Source: Kangiellaceae bacterium (GTDB lineage: Bacteria > Pseudomonadota > Gammaproteobacteria > Enterobacterales > Kangiellaceae). Taken from it: DNA of 35,358 nt. Below, piece after piece: positions 14,676-24,958 of the stretch; position 1 is the stretch's first letter, and each line of letters starts with the position of its first letter. Below the pieces are notes generated by a model. It was not told the DNA's origin. It saw nothing but the letters and a program-made list of their open reading frames with translations, and did not search any database. The position numbers and the translations under genes are program-made. The stretch is from contig JAHRVB010000030.1 in the NCBI GenBank assembly GCA_019090895.1, forward strand, positions 1 to 35,358, in the 5' to 3' direction.

Positions 14676-16067
14676 ATGCTTAAGATATACGACACATTGA
14701 CGCAAGCTAAAAAGGAATTCAAACCGATTGAACCAGGAAAAGTTCGAATGTACGTCTGTGGCATTACTATTTACGACTATAGTCACATTGGTCATGCGCG
14801 AACGTTTGTATCCTTTGATGTCATCACTCGGTATTTCCGGTTTTTGGGTTATGACTTAACCTATGTTCGTAATATAACGGATATTGATGACAAAATAATC
14901 GCTCGTGCTAACGAAAACAAAGAAGACTTTACCGCGGTTACCAATCGGTTTGAAAAAATAATGCATGAGGACTTTGCGGCGTTGGGCATGGCTCCGCCAG
15001 ATATTGAACCTAAGGCGACAGATTCAATCGCAGAAATCATTGAAATTATAGAACAGCTCATTAGCAATGGATTTGCCTATCAAGGAAGTGATGGTGATGT
15101 TTATTACAGCGTTCCTAAATTTAAAGATTACGGAAAGCTCAGTAAGCAAAATCTGGAAGCTTTGCAGGCTGGCGAGCGAGTTGGCGTTGCGACTGATAAA
15201 CAAAACAGTGCGGATTTTGTATTGTGGAAAATGGCAAAGCCTGGTGAACCAAGTTGGATGTCTCCCTGGGGAGAAGGCAGGCCAGGTTGGCATATAGAGT
15301 GTTCAGCAATGAGTAAGAAGTGCCTAGGAGAGCATTTTGACATTCATGGCGGTGGTTCAGATTTGCAATTCCCCCATCATGAAAATGAAATTGCTCAATC
15401 CGAAGCTGCGAATGGTTGTACTTTTGCCAATACTTGGATTCACACTGGTATGGTTCAAGTTGATAAAGTGAAAATGTCTAAATCACTCAATAATTTCTTT
15501 ACCATAAGAGATGTATTGAAAGTGTATCGAGCTGAAGTAATTCGCTATTTCATGCTGTCGAGTCATTATCGAAGTCAGCTTAGTTATAGCGAAGATAATT
15601 TGGAATCAGCTAACGCTTCATTAGAGCGGTTGTATTTGTCTCTGAGAGAGGTTGATTTATCTAACTTGCCTGCAGTTTCTCAGGATAATACTTTTGTGCA
15701 AAAGTTTAACAAAGCGATGGATGATGATTTTAATACTCCAGAAGCAGTGGCTGTGTTGTTCGAAGTTGCGAAGGAACTTAATCGAAATAAGAAAGAACTT
15801 AGTGCAAGCGTATCGGAACTGGCTTCAATTTTAATAAATTTGGGTAGTGTGTTGGGCATTCTCCAACAATCTCCTCAAGAATTCTTAACTTCAAGCGTGG
15901 GCGAACAAGATCTTGATGCGGCGTTGATAGAGCAGCTTATATTAGATAGAAAAAAAGCACGTGAAGACAAAGACTGGGGACGAGCTGACGAAATTCGAGA
16001 CCAATTTCAATCAATGGGAATTGTATTGGAGGACAAGGAAGGCAAGACCAGCTGGAGAAGAACGTAG
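14676..16067 (+). CDS. cysS: Cysteinyl-tRNA synthetase
   Basis: A 463-residue class I aminoacyl-tRNA synthetase that charges tRNA-Cys. [20 protein letters not shown] holds the zinc-binding cysteine (Cys28) and the HIGH signature (residues 37-40). [14 protein letters not shown] and the [20 protein letters not shown] block supply further zinc ligands, and [10 protein letters not shown] is the KMSKS loop. The C-terminal anticodon-binding helical domain follows ([20 protein letters not shown]). Full length. The upstream region has a TATAAT at 14574-14579 without an obvious -35. An intrinsic terminator follows at 16099-16126. Confidence 0.97.
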   Translation: MLKIYDTLTQAKKEFKPIEPGKVRMYVCGITIYDYSHIGHARTFVSFDVITRYFRFLGYDLTYVRNITDIDDKIIARANENKEDFTAVTNRFEKIMHEDFAALGMAPPDIEPKATDSIAEIIEIIEQLISNGFAYQGSDGDVYYSVPKFKDYGKLSKQNLEALQAGERVGVATDKQNSADFVLWKMAKPGEPSWMSPWGEGRPGWHIECSAMSKKCLGEHFDIHGGGSDLQFPHHENEIAQSEAANGCTFANTWIHTGMVQVDKVKMSKSLNNFFTIRDVLKVYRAEVIRYFMLSSHYRSQLSYSEDNLESANASLERLYLSLREVDLSNLPAVSQDNTFVQKFNKAMDDDFNTPEAVAVLFEVAKELNRNKKELSASVSELASILINLGSVLGILQQSPQEFLTSSVGEQDLDAALIEQLILDRKKAREDKDWGRADEIRDQFQSMGIVLEDKEGKTSWRRT

Positions 16068-16098
16068 ACAAAGATTAACGACTAGCAATGAACCGAGA

Positions 16099-16126
16099 GG
16101 CCGAATGAGAATTCGGTCTTTTTTTT
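16099..16126 (+). terminator. Intrinsic terminator after cysS
   Basis: GGCCGAAT (16099-16106), loop GAGA, ATTCGGTC (16111-16118), then eight T (16119-16126). One G-T pair in an 8-bp stem. It is correctly placed 31 bases after the cysS stop. Confidence 0.9.
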
Positions 16127-16499
16127 GTCGAAATGATGTGTAATGGTGATGACTTCGACTAGGAGAGTCAGTAACTTAAAAAATTAGCATTAATTAGGCG
16201 AATTATGGTTTCTATTCTCTTTGTCTTAAGTATAATGCTTTAGTTTAGCGAACACTTGTATGCTGAATAGCTCTTTATAAACAATGGGTTACGATCAATT
16301 ACCTAAGGTCATACCAGATTCCATGGATAAACAAGGGATAATAGCGCCGAATTTATAATGGGTTCGTGCTTGTTGTTAGCAATTTAAGTGGTTTTAGCAG
16401 TGCTATTTAATAAAAGCACTAATTTATAATAAGCTCGAAGTTGAGCGATAGTCATTAAGTTTGATCCCAATCATCAAACCCCAATTTAAGGTTTTATAT
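16127..16499. other. Upstream region and leader of the fabAB operon
   Basis: About 370 bases. It contains the -10 and operator described at 16231-16264, then a leader of roughly 250 bases. The leader holds a 24-codon open frame (16284-16358, beginning MGYDQLPKVIPD) without a clear ribosome site, a weak hairpin (AGTGCT 16399-16404 with AGCACT 16415-16420) and two further TATAAT strings (16354, 16425) that could be additional promoters. None of the leader elements is certain. Confidence 0.4.
16231..16264 (+). promoter_or_regulatory. Promoter -10 and FabR/DesT-like operator of fabAB
   Basis: A perfect TATAAT at 16231-16236 is followed by the dyad AGCGAACACTTGTATGCT (16247-16264). Its halves AGCGAACA and AGCATACA are each one base off AGCGTACA, the half-site I recall for FabR; DesT sites of pseudomonads look similar. 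The dyad begins about four bases after the expected transcription start, a position suited to repression. The -35 is poor. Control of unsaturated fatty acid genes by such TetR-type regulators is established in relatives; binding here is inferred. Confidence 0.55.
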
Positions 16500-17030
16500 A
16501 TGAGTCGTACGGAAAGTTTTAATCGAGATGAACTAATAGCATGCGGAAATGGGGAATTGATAGGCGCTGCTTCCGATGGTCGACCACTCGCGAGATTGCC
16601 GCTTCCAAACATGCTGATGATGGACCGCATTACTCGCATCTCGGATGAAGGTGGTAATTATGGCAAAGGCGAAGTGATCGCTGAACTCGATATAACACCA
16701 GATTTATGGTTTTTTGATTGTCATTTCAAGTCAGATCCCGTTATGCCGGGCTGTTTAGGCGTTGATGCCATGTGGCAATTAGCAGGGTTCTATCTATCTT
16801 GGGACGGAAGTCCGGGCAAAGGCCGCGCTCTAGGGGCCGGTGAAATTAAGTTTTTTGGTCAAGTGTTACCAACCGCTCAAAAAGTAACCTACAAAATAAG
16901 TGTAAGACGAATTATTAAACGGGGCCTTTCGATGATCATCGGGGATGGTTCTGTCGAGGTCGATGGCAAGGAAATTTATACTGCCAAGAATTTAAAAGTT
17001 GGATTATTTGAATCAACAGAAGATTTCTAG
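16500..17030 (+). CDS. fabA: 3-hydroxydecanoyl-ACP dehydratase/isomerase
   Basis: A bifunctional enzyme that dehydrates 3-hydroxydecanoyl-ACP and isomerises trans-2- to cis-3-decenoyl-ACP, the branch point of anaerobic unsaturated fatty acid synthesis. Starting at ATG 16500 gives 176 residues beginning [13 protein letters not shown], matching the usual 171-172. An upstream in-frame ATG at 16461 would add 13 atypical residues. The catalytic pair is visible: His75 in [18 protein letters not shown] and Asp89 in [13 protein letters not shown]-terminal LKVGLFEST is typical. fabB follows after 54 bases, so the pair is probably one operon. Confidence 0.95.
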   Translation: MSRTESFNRDELIACGNGELIGAASDGRPLARLPLPNMLMMDRITRISDEGGNYGKGEVIAELDITPDLWFFDCHFKSDPVMPGCLGVDAMWQLAGFYLSWDGSPGKGRALGAGEIKFFGQVLPTAQKVTYKISVRRIIKRGLSMIIGDGSVEVDGKEIYTAKNLKVGLFESTEDF

Positions 17031-17084
17031 AGTTATTCTCATTAGAATTGAAATCTTAAACGCTCATGCGATAGAGGAATATAA

Positions 17085-18296
17085 ATGAAACGAGTTGTGA
17101 TAACTGGAATGGGAGTGGTTTCTTGTCTCGGAAATGATAAAGAATCAGTCACTCAGTCTTTAAAAGAAGGCAAATCTGGGATTACTTTTAACGAAAAGTA
17201 CAAAGAAGTTGGTTTACGTAGTCATGTCTGCGGACGTCCTGATATCGATGTTACTGAACACATTGATCGCAAGGTTAGACGTTTTATGGGGGATGCGGCA
17301 GCCTATGCTTATATTTCGATGGCTCAAGCAATTAAAGATGCGAACATGGGAGAAGAACTCGTTTCAAATCCTCGTACTGGGTTAATTTTTGGTTCAGGCG
17401 GCGGCTCTCAAAAGGCGCAAACTGAATCCGTCAATATTTGTTTGGAGAAGGGCGTTAAACGAGTCGGTCCTTATGCTGTTCCTAAAACTATGGCGAGCAC
17501 AACATCTGCTTGTCTGGCTACTCCTTTTAAAATTAAAGGGATTAATTACACCATTTCATCGGCGTGTGCCACAAGTGCTCATTGTATCGGTAATGCTTAC
17601 GAGCAGATCCAAATGGGAAAACAAGACATAGTATTTGCCGGAGGCGGTGAAGAGGAAGATTGGCGTCTAACATTACTCTTTGATGCCATGGGTGCTTTAT
17701 CGTCTAAGTATAACGACACTCCTGAAACGGCTTCTCGACCCTATGATGAAACCAGAGATGGCTTCGTTATTTCTTCGGGCGGTGGAACCTTAGTTCTCGA
17801 AGAGCTCGAGCATGCAAAAGCTCGCGGAGCTAAGATTTATGCCGAGGTAGTTGGTTATGGTGCTACATCTGACGGGTACGATATGGTTGCTCCTTCTGGG
17901 GAAGGTGCTGCACGCTGTATGCAACAAGCAATGGCGACTGTTGATGGGCCAATCGACTATGTTAATACTCATGGAACGAGTACCCCGGTTGGTGATACGG
18001 CAGAGTTGAAAGCTATAAACGATGTTTTCGGAAACGAGCTGCCTAAAATAGGTTCGACTAAATCATTAGCGGGACATTCATTGGGAGCGACAGGCGTCCA
18101 CGAAGCAATCTATAGTTTGTTAATGATGGAAAATGACTTTATTGCCGGTTCTGTCAACATCAATCAAATCGATCCTTTGGCAATAGATCTACCAATTGTT
18201 CAACAAACAGAATCTGCGAATTTGGATCGGATCTTGTCGAATAGCTTCGGGTTTGGTGGAACCAATGCGAGCTTAGTTTTTCAGCGGTTTGAGTAA
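17085..18296 (+). CDS. fabB: 3-oxoacyl-ACP synthase I
   Basis: The 403-residue condensing enzyme that elongates cis-3-decenoyl-ACP from FabA into long-chain unsaturated fatty acids. The thiolase-fold active site is complete: Cys161 in [18 protein letters not shown], His296 in [12 protein letters not shown] and His331 in [11 protein letters not shown]. The C-terminal glycine-rich [15 protein letters not shown] is the usual end. Good ribosome site (GAGGAA). Downstream of fabA in the same direction, as in pseudomonads; a strong terminator follows. Confidence 0.97.
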   Translation: MKRVVITGMGVVSCLGNDKESVTQSLKEGKSGITFNEKYKEVGLRSHVCGRPDIDVTEHIDRKVRRFMGDAAAYAYISMAQAIKDANMGEELVSNPRTGLIFGSGGGSQKAQTESVNICLEKGVKRVGPYAVPKTMASTTSACLATPFKIKGINYTISSACATSAHCIGNAYEQIQMGKQDIVFAGGGEEEDWRLTLLFDAMGALSSKYNDTPETASRPYDETRDGFVISSGGGTLVLEELEHAKARGAKIYAEVVGYGATSDGYDMVAPSGEGAARCMQQAMATVDGPIDYVNTHGTSTPVGDTAELKAINDVFGNELPKIGSTKSLAGHSLGATGVHEAIYSLLMMENDFIAGSVNINQIDPLAIDLPIVQQTESANLDRILSNSFGFGGTNASLVFQRFE

Positions 18297-18327
18297 TACC
18301 GTTTTTGAAAGTAAAAGATTAAAAACT

Positions 18328-18353
18328 AAAAAAAGCGCCGAGAGGCGCTTTTT
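18328..18353. terminator. Intrinsic terminator after fabB, possibly bidirectional
   Basis: AAAAGCGCC (18331-18339), loop GAGA, GGCGCTTTT (18344-18352), flanked by A tract on the left and T tract on the right. It lies between fabB and the convergent slyX and could serve both. Confidence 0.9.
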
Positions 18354-18406
18354 GGTTATATAAACTTCGTTATTGTTCAATTACCGAGTTGGTGCATACA
18401 TCGGTT

Positions 18407-18640
18407 CTAATAGTGGGGAGGGAGTTCAACTCCATTACCCGTCTGGTTACCATCGCCAATTTGTTCTACTTGTGACACGATATTTTCAACAATTCTAGCT
18501 AATTTTTTCAGATCCCCCTGTTGCTCAATCAAAGCTTGATTTAGCTCTTCTATCAGATGATCTTGAAAAGTAACCTTAGTTTCAAGTTCTACGATTTGAT
18601 GAGTCAAGTCTTCGATTGATTGTGTGGATTCTTTGGGCAT
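18407..18640 (-). CDS. slyX: SlyX family protein
   Basis: A 77-residue coiled-coil protein. Heptad-type leucine/isoleucine spacing runs through SIEDLTHQIVELETKVTFQD and the following HLIEELNQALIEQQGDLKKL. The C-terminus ends ELPPHY, the hallmark of SlyX. Its ATG directly follows the stop codon of the glutathione peroxidase gene (TAA then ATG), so translation is likely coupled. The molecular function of SlyX is unknown. Confidence 0.9.
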   Translation of the reverse strand: MPKESTQSIEDLTHQIVELETKVTFQDHLIEELNQALIEQQGDLKKLARIVENIVSQVEQIGDGNQTGNGVELPPHY

Positions 18641-19138
18641 TTATAATAACTCTTCTATTTGCTTACTGAGATTTTCGGGCTTATCTTTCGGAGCGAAACG
18701 TTTGATGACTTCACCCTTGCGGTTGACCAGAAATTTGGTGAAATTCCATTTAATTGATTTGGAACCAAGTACACCTGGTGCTTGTGTTTTCATATAGTTA
18801 TACAGTGGTAGCGCTTTATCACCGTTGACATCAACTTTCTTAAAAAGCGGGAAACTAGTCTTGAAGTTTAGATCGCAAAAACTCTGAATAGCCTCGCCAT
18901 CACCTGGTTCTTGTTTCCCAAACTGGTTACAAGGAAATCCTAGAACGCTAAATCCCTGATCTGCGAATTGGTTTTGTAGTTTTTCCAATCCCTCGTACTG
19001 GGGAGTAAAGCCGCACTTACTTGCGGTGTTGACGATTAGTAACACTTTATCCTGATATTCTGACATCTTAACAGATTGACCTTTGATATCATCGCATTCG
19101 AATGAATAGATAGAAGAAGAGTCGGATATATCGGACAT
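18641..19138 (-). CDS. Glutathione peroxidase family thiol peroxidase
   Basis: A peroxidase of the GPx fold (BtuE-like) that reduces peroxides using thioredoxin or glutathione. From ATG 19138 it is 165 residues. An AGCGAGG Shine-Dalgarno supports this over the in-frame ATG at 19180. Cys42 in VNTASKCGFTPQYEGL is the peroxidatic residue, cysteine rather than selenocysteine. The partners are FPCNQFGKQEPG (Gln) and IKWNFTKFLV (Trp and Asn). It is the first gene of a two-gene unit with slyX. Confidence 0.93.
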   Translation of the reverse strand: MSDISDSSSIYSFECDDIKGQSVKMSEYQDKVLLIVNTASKCGFTPQYEGLEKLQNQFADQGFSVLGFPCNQFGKQEPGDGEAIQSFCDLNFKTSFPLFKKVDVNGDKALPLYNYMKTQAPGVLGSKSIKWNFTKFLVNRKGEVIKRFAPKDKPENLSKQIEELL

Positions 19139-19350
19139 TTTGGCCTCGCTCGGTATCGTGTTCGGTAGGTGAAGAAACATATTACACTTAATTCAGCAAT
19201 TTGATAAGCTGCTACGGCTTACAACTATGGTCATCATAGAATCACTAAATAACCCGTTACTTTTAACGTTGTTCACAATCTAACCAGATTGAACCCAAAA
19301 TGAGTTTTTGATCATTCGGTTCAGCAGTTGAGAATAGGAATTTTCTAATA

Positions 19351-20778
19351 ATGAGTTTGTTCAATAAAAAGCGTTCCAAATTAGTTCTAATCATCACAAC
19401 TTCTATTATCTCAGGAAGCGTCTTCTCTGAGCCACCTAAGTTACTCACCGATAAAGAATTAAATCAGGTTGTACAAGTCAGAGAGGTCGCTCTTAAAAGT
19501 AATTTGGGTTTCCAAATCCTAGAATCTTTAACGACTGAAGTTGGACCAAGAATGGCGGGCACACCTCAAGATACACTCGCAGTGAAATGGGCCGAAAACA
19601 AATTCAAACAACTTGGATTCGATAAAGTATGGAAAGAGCCTGTTACTTACGATACATGGGTACGTGGTATTGAAACAGCAGAAATTGTTTCACCTTACCC
19701 TCAAAATCTTCACATCACTGCCCTTGGTGGTACCGTAGGCACACCGGAAGGTGGGGTAAAAGCACAAGTTGTTCATTTTGAAAACTTACAAGAACTAATA
19801 AAGTCCAAAGCTGATACTGTTAAAGGAAAGATAGTCTTTATTAGCAACCGAATGGAAAGAACAAAAAATGGCGCGGGATATGGTAAAGCCGTCTCAGCCA
19901 GAGGGAAAGGCGCAGTCGAAGGCGCCAAAAAGGGAGCTGTTGCTGTGATTATTCGTTCTATTGGAACCGATACTCATCGAGTGCCGCATACCGGTTTAAT
20001 GCGCTACGAAGAAGGTACCGGTAAAATTCCTGCCGCTGCACTTTCAAATCCAGATGCCGATCAGCTAATGCGAATATTAAAGCGCGGTCAGGAAGTAACC
20101 ATTAGCTTAAAACTAGGCGCTCACACAGGACCAGTATTTACTTCCTACAATGTTATCGGTGAAATGAAGGGCACCAGTGCGGCGGATGAATTAGTTGTTC
20201 TAGGAGGACACCTTGATTCGTGGGACTTGGGAACAGGCGCAGTCGATGACGGTGCTGGTGTCGCATTAACGATGGCTGCTGCATCGTTGATTAAAGCGCA
20301 AGGTATCAAACACAAGAGAAGCATTAGAGTCATACTCTGGGCCAATGAAGAGCAAGGACTAGTTGGCGCGAAAGCGTATGCAAAAGAGCATGCGAAAGAT
20401 ATTAAACAACATACCATAGGCTCCGAATCAGATTTCGGTGCGGGTAGAATTTACTCGTTTTCTTCCCTAGTTACGGCTAAAGATATGCCATTTATTGCTC
20501 AAATGGAGACTTTGTTTGCTCCGCTTGGTATTACGCGAGGCGATAATAAAGCAGGCCCAGGACCTGACCTTATTCCACTGTATGCGAAGGGAATGTCAGT
20601 GTTTCGATTAGCTCAAGACGGTACTGATTATTTCGACTTACATCATACAGCTGACGATACTTTAGACAAAGTTGATCCAGCAGCGCTAGCACAAAACGTA
20701 TCAGCTTATACGGTATATGCACTGATGACAGCGCAATATGAGGGTGATTTAGTAAGACCTAAAAAGGATAAAAAATAA
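19351..20778 (+). CDS. Secreted M28-family metallopeptidase with PA domain
   Basis: A 475-residue exported zinc aminopeptidase or carboxypeptidase-Q-like enzyme. The signal peptide runs to about residue 26 (LVLIITTSIISGSVFS). A protease-associated domain occupies about residues 135-245 (VKGKIVFISNRMERTKNG and the glycine-rich part after it). The M28 metal ligands are visible: His287 and Asp299 in GGHLDSWDLGTGAVDDGAG, Glu333-Glu334 in ANEEQGLVGAKAY and His431/His432 in DLHHTADDT. It probably acts in the periplasm or outside. Its TAA overlaps the next gene's ATG (TAATG). Confidence 0.92.
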   Translation: MSLFNKKRSKLVLIITTSIISGSVFSEPPKLLTDKELNQVVQVREVALKSNLGFQILESLTTEVGPRMAGTPQDTLAVKWAENKFKQLGFDKVWKEPVTYDTWVRGIETAEIVSPYPQNLHITALGGTVGTPEGGVKAQVVHFENLQELIKSKADTVKGKIVFISNRMERTKNGAGYGKAVSARGKGAVEGAKKGAVAVIIRSIGTDTHRVPHTGLMRYEEGTGKIPAAALSNPDADQLMRILKRGQEVTISLKLGAHTGPVFTSYNVIGEMKGTSAADELVVLGGHLDSWDLGTGAVDDGAGVALTMAAASLIKAQGIKHKRSIRVILWANEEQGLVGAKAYAKEHAKDIKQHTIGSESDFGAGRIYSFSSLVTAKDMPFIAQMETLFAPLGITRGDNKAGPGPDLIPLYAKGMSVFRLAQDGTDYFDLHHTADDTLDKVDPAALAQNVSAYTVYALMTAQYEGDLVRPKKDKK

Positions 20779-21524
20779 TGAATACAACTGAAGTTTTTGG
20801 TGAAGCAGTTGATGCCGTTTACGAAATTAAAATTTCACGCGGCGATAAAATGAATGCGCTAACAGATGCCATGTATGGTTCGCTTGTTGAACATTTTTTG
20901 TTTGCAGAAGCTAATAGTGAAGTAAAAGTGATCTATTTAAGAAGTGATAATGCACATTTCTCGGCGGGAAATGATTTGGCGGACTTTCTTGAAAACGAAT
21001 TTAATGTTGATAGTAACGTAATAAACTTTCTTAGAACATTGGCTGGCCTTAAAAAACCACTTGTTTGCGCCATTGGCGGAGCTGCGGTAGGAATAGGGAC
21101 AACGTTGCTGCTGCACTGTGATTTAGTGTACGCATCCTTAGACACTAAGTTTTCCATGCCCTTTATTAAATTGGGACTGACACCAGAAGGAGGATCGTCA
21201 CTGTTATTACGACAAAGGTGTGGCACCGCAAAGGCAAATGATTGGTTGCTCACAGGACGAACGTTTTTAGCAGAGGAAGCGCTGAGTGCTGGATTAGTAA
21301 ATGGCTTATGCGATGATACTGAATCAACCTGGAATGAAGCGAGGAATACCGCAAAACAGCTGACTAAGAAATCTTCGCGAGTTTTAAACGAAACGAAAGC
21401 GTTACTTAAATCAGAGCATATCGATGAAGTGATTAGAATAATGGGCAAGGAAGCGAAGGTTTTTGCAGAATCGCTTGAAACAGAGGAAGCTAAGGCAGCA
21501 TTTAAAGCGTTCTTAAAACGATAA
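20778..21524 (+). CDS. Enoyl-CoA hydratase/isomerase family protein
   Basis: A 248-residue crotonase-fold enzyme. The oxyanion-hole segments are FSAGNDLADFLENEF (about residues 55-69) and GGAAVGIGTTLLLHCDLVYA (about 100-119). TPEGGSSLLL carries the glutamate expected to act as general acid/base. Only one of the two hydratase glutamates is obvious, so isomerase activity (PaaG/ECI-like) is as likely as hydration. It overlaps the M28 peptidase stop by one base and is surely co-transcribed, although the functions are unrelated. Substrate unknown. Confidence 0.9.
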   Translation: MNTTEVFGEAVDAVYEIKISRGDKMNALTDAMYGSLVEHFLFAEANSEVKVIYLRSDNAHFSAGNDLADFLENEFNVDSNVINFLRTLAGLKKPLVCAIGGAAVGIGTTLLLHCDLVYASLDTKFSMPFIKLGLTPEGGSSLLLRQRCGTAKANDWLLTGRTFLAEEALSAGLVNGLCDDTESTWNEARNTAKQLTKKSSRVLNETKALLKSEHIDEVIRIMGKEAKVFAESLETEEAKAAFKAFLKR

Positions 21525-21550
21525 AGAGTTAACCGAAAGTACTTTAGAAA

Positions 21551-21604
21551 GTTGCGATAAGATTAATGTGAATTATAATTTTATCGCAACTCGCAACTCG
21601 CAAC
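21551..21604. terminator. Stem-loop and TCGCAAC tandem repeat between convergent genes
   Basis: GTTGCGATAA (21551-21560) and TTATCGCAAC (21581-21590) form a perfect 10-bp stem. The 7-mer TCGCAAC is then repeated three times in tandem (21584-21604), the last copy running to the first base of the transporter's stop codon. No clean T tract is present, so termination is uncertain. Confidence 0.5.
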
Positions 21605-22992
21605 TAGATCAAAAAATAACAAAGCCCGGTAATTAAAAACACACCAATTAAGTTTAGTGCAAACCCGTTTCTAACCATCTGTTGAACTGTAATAAGTTCA
21701 CTGCCATAAACAATCGCATTAGGTGCTGTTGCTACAGGTAACATAAAGGCGCAACTTGCGCTCATAGCGGCTGGTACCATTAATATTGCTGGATCGATAT
21801 CAGCAGCTAGTGCGGCTGCAGCAAGAATAGGCATCATCAAAGCTGTAGTGGCAGTATTACTAGTCATTTCTGTTAAGAATATGACGGTAAGTGAAACTAA
21901 ACCAATAATAATAATCGTCGGAAGTACGGTCACCCCTGATAAGAAATCGCCGATCAAAGCACTAAGACCACTCGCGCCAAACGCTTTAGCGATACAAATC
22001 CCCCCTGCAAAGAGTAACAGAACTCCCCATGGTATTTTATTAGCAGTTTCCCAATTGAGGAGACGACCCTGTTTCCCGTCAACCGGTTTGCCATCGGGAA
22101 TGATGAACATAGCCAAACAGGCTAACAAAGCAATACTGGCGTCGTTGGTTTTCGGTAACCCAACAAATTCACTCCAGCCGCCAAAGGGCTGTTGTCGCGT
22201 AACCCATAATATTGCAGTAGTGCCAAATACCATCATCACTCGTTTTTCTATAAGGGTCCATTTGCCGGTGCTTGGAACTTCGATATTGAGATTTTTAGGT
22301 AGACTGCGTGTAATCCATAGCATTGCCAATGGAATAAATAGGACAACTAGTGGCACTCCCCATTTCATCCAATCTAAAAATCCAAGATTATTACCGGTCG
22401 CCTCGTTATAAGTAGACATGAATAAAGCGTTGGGTGGCGTGCCGATTGGAGTGCCAATGCCCCCAATGCTTGCTGAATATGCGATTCCGAGCAGTAAGGC
22501 GCTAGTGAGTCGTTTGTTATTAGCACCTTCGACAGTCGCCAGTGCAACGGGGAGAAGCATTAAAGTGGTTGCTGTATTAGAGATCCACATGCTAAGAAGG
22601 GCAGAGGCGACCATAAACCCCATTATTAAGTGTCGAGGGGATGAGCTACCGAACAAATTGACCATCATTAAGGCAATGCGTCGATGGGCGCCTGAGTAGG
22701 CCATCGACTGAGAAAGAATAAATCCACCAAGCAGCAGTAAAATTAATGGGTGTCCATAGGACTGGCCAACTTCGTTGGTGGTAAGAATACCTGTCATGGT
22801 AAAAATAGCGAGGGGTAAAAGCGACGTAACAGGGATAGGGATCGGTTCAAATATCCACCATAAGGCGCACAAGAGGGTGGTCGACGAAACAATAATTATG
22901 GGAGTGCTTACTGCTAAGGCATTGAGAGAAAGCCCCAGGATTATTGCCAAAAGTGGTCCAAGCCACAAGAAGCTTTTCTTGATATTACTCAT
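21604..22992 (-). CDS. SLC13/DASS-family sodium-coupled anion transporter
   Basis: A 462-residue inner-membrane carrier of the divalent anion:sodium symporter family, which imports dicarboxylates such as succinate or malate. The two repeated Ser-Asn-Thr motifs that form the sodium and substrate sites are present: WISNTATTLMLLP (first half) and MTSNTATTALMMP (second half). Typical neighbours such as LLLLGGFILSQSM and the proline-rich re-entrant PIGTPPNALFM are seen. About 11 hydrophobic segments cover the full length. A sulfate or citrate substrate cannot be excluded. Confidence 0.92.
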   Translation of the reverse strand: MSNIKKSFLWLGPLLAIILGLSLNALAVSTPIIIVSSTTLLCALWWIFEPIPIPVTSLLPLAIFTMTGILTTNEVGQSYGHPLILLLLGGFILSQSMAYSGAHRRIALMMVNLFGSSSPRHLIMGFMVASALLSMWISNTATTLMLLPVALATVEGANNKRLTSALLLGIAYSASIGGIGTPIGTPPNALFMSTYNEATGNNLGFLDWMKWGVPLVVLFIPLAMLWITRSLPKNLNIEVPSTGKWTLIEKRVMMVFGTTAILWVTRQQPFGGWSEFVGLPKTNDASIALLACLAMFIIPDGKPVDGKQGRLLNWETANKIPWGVLLLFAGGICIAKAFGASGLSALIGDFLSGVTVLPTIIIIGLVSLTVIFLTEMTSNTATTALMMPILAAAALAADIDPAILMVPAAMSASCAFMLPVATAPNAIVYGSELITVQQMVRNGFALNLIGVFLITGLCYFLI

Positions 22993-23128
22993 TCGCGCTT
23001 GAAATCCTTTGCTTTTAAGCTGAATACTTTTCTCGATTCAGCATAAGATTAATGGTTGTTATTCGAATTAGGTCTACACTTAAAGGCATAATAAACTATA
23101 AATAAGAACAGATGACAGAGCTTTTTAC

Positions 23129-23782
23129 ATGAGAGTTGAAGAATTGGGCCTCACCTTTGGTGATGTGCTGCAAATACAGATTGGCGATAACGATGAACAG
23201 CGCTACCCGGTCAAGTTTATTGGGATATACCCATCCGCGAGCATTATTGTCTCAGCGCCTATTACAGGTAAAGATAAAATCTATTTTGTTCGAGAAGGGC
23301 AAATGGTAACACTTCGTTTTGTGGTGAAAAACGTAGTTTCTGGCTTCTCAACGCGAGTAATGTTAACGAGAGGTCAACCCTATCCCTATTTGCATTTGGA
23401 AATACCTAAAGAAGTTCAAACCGTTGAAGTTAGAAAAGAGATTCGAGTTGAAACTGATATTAATACAACGGTTATCAATAAAACCCACAATTCCCCAGCC
23501 CTTACGGCTCGCATGTTAAATTTAAGCTGTTCCGGTGGAAGGATAGAGTCAAAAGCTAAAGTTGCATTAATGGAAAATACGCTCAATTTAACTATGCCAC
23601 TAGTGATCGACAATATTGAGAAAATTATTACTATGAATTGTGTCGTGTCTTATGTCAAAGAAGACGAGGAAACTCACTCATACTTATATGGCGTCAATAT
23701 TGAAGACATTGATATAGATGATAGCGTTTTCTTGAGAGGATTTATTTATCAAGAGCTGTTACGCGGTATGCATATGATTTAA
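23129..23782 (+). CDS. PilZ-domain protein, YcgR-like
   Basis: A 217-residue two-domain cytoplasmic protein. The N-terminal beta-rich part (residues 1-95, GDVLQIQIGD and so on to RGQPYPYLHLEIP) resembles the YcgR N-domain (PilZN). The C-terminal PilZ domain begins at VRKEIRVET, where the R-K-E-I-R pattern supplies the arginines of the c-di-GMP-binding RxxxR motif, and continues with NLSCSGGRI, matching the [DN]-x-S-x-x-G motif. Binding of c-di-GMP is therefore likely; the target could be flagellar, pilus or exopolysaccharide control. Confidence 0.85.
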   Translation: MRVEELGLTFGDVLQIQIGDNDEQRYPVKFIGIYPSASIIVSAPITGKDKIYFVREGQMVTLRFVVKNVVSGFSTRVMLTRGQPYPYLHLEIPKEVQTVEVRKEIRVETDINTTVINKTHNSPALTARMLNLSCSGGRIESKAKVALMENTLNLTMPLVIDNIEKIITMNCVVSYVKEDEETHSYLYGVNIEDIDIDDSVFLRGFIYQELLRGMHMI

Positions 23783-23810
23783 TTCAATTGAGGAGTTGAG
23801 AACTGATATT

Positions 23811-23840
23811 AAAAAAGGACGCTAAACACGTCCTTTTATT
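23811..23840. terminator. Terminator between the PilZ gene and trxB
   Basis: AAAAGGACG (23813-23821), loop CTAAACA, CGTCCTTTT (23829-23837). A/T tracts on both sides suit the convergent arrangement. Confidence 0.9.
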
Positions 23841-23888
23841 TTAAGCGTCATTTAAGGCTTTGATATATAGTTGTTGATGTCTTTTAGA

Positions 23889-24842
<954 letters not shown>

Positions 24843-24958
24843 TTACAACTCCAACAATTGGGTTAATTAGTTTACTTCGAGATCATGATGAAGCGGATTT
24901 TAGGTCTGTTTTAACCTTTCTACAAGCACATTTTGAACGTTTCTTGGACAACCAATGT

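Noticed and set aside
20933..21448. Long minus-strand open frame within the enoyl-CoA hydratase gene
   Set aside because: Overlaps a clear crotonase-fold gene over its whole length; composition is that of an antisense shadow.
21848..22411. 187-codon plus-strand frame within the SLC13 transporter gene
   Set aside because: Antisense of a well-supported transporter with both Ser-Asn-Thr motifs; low-complexity, basic translation.
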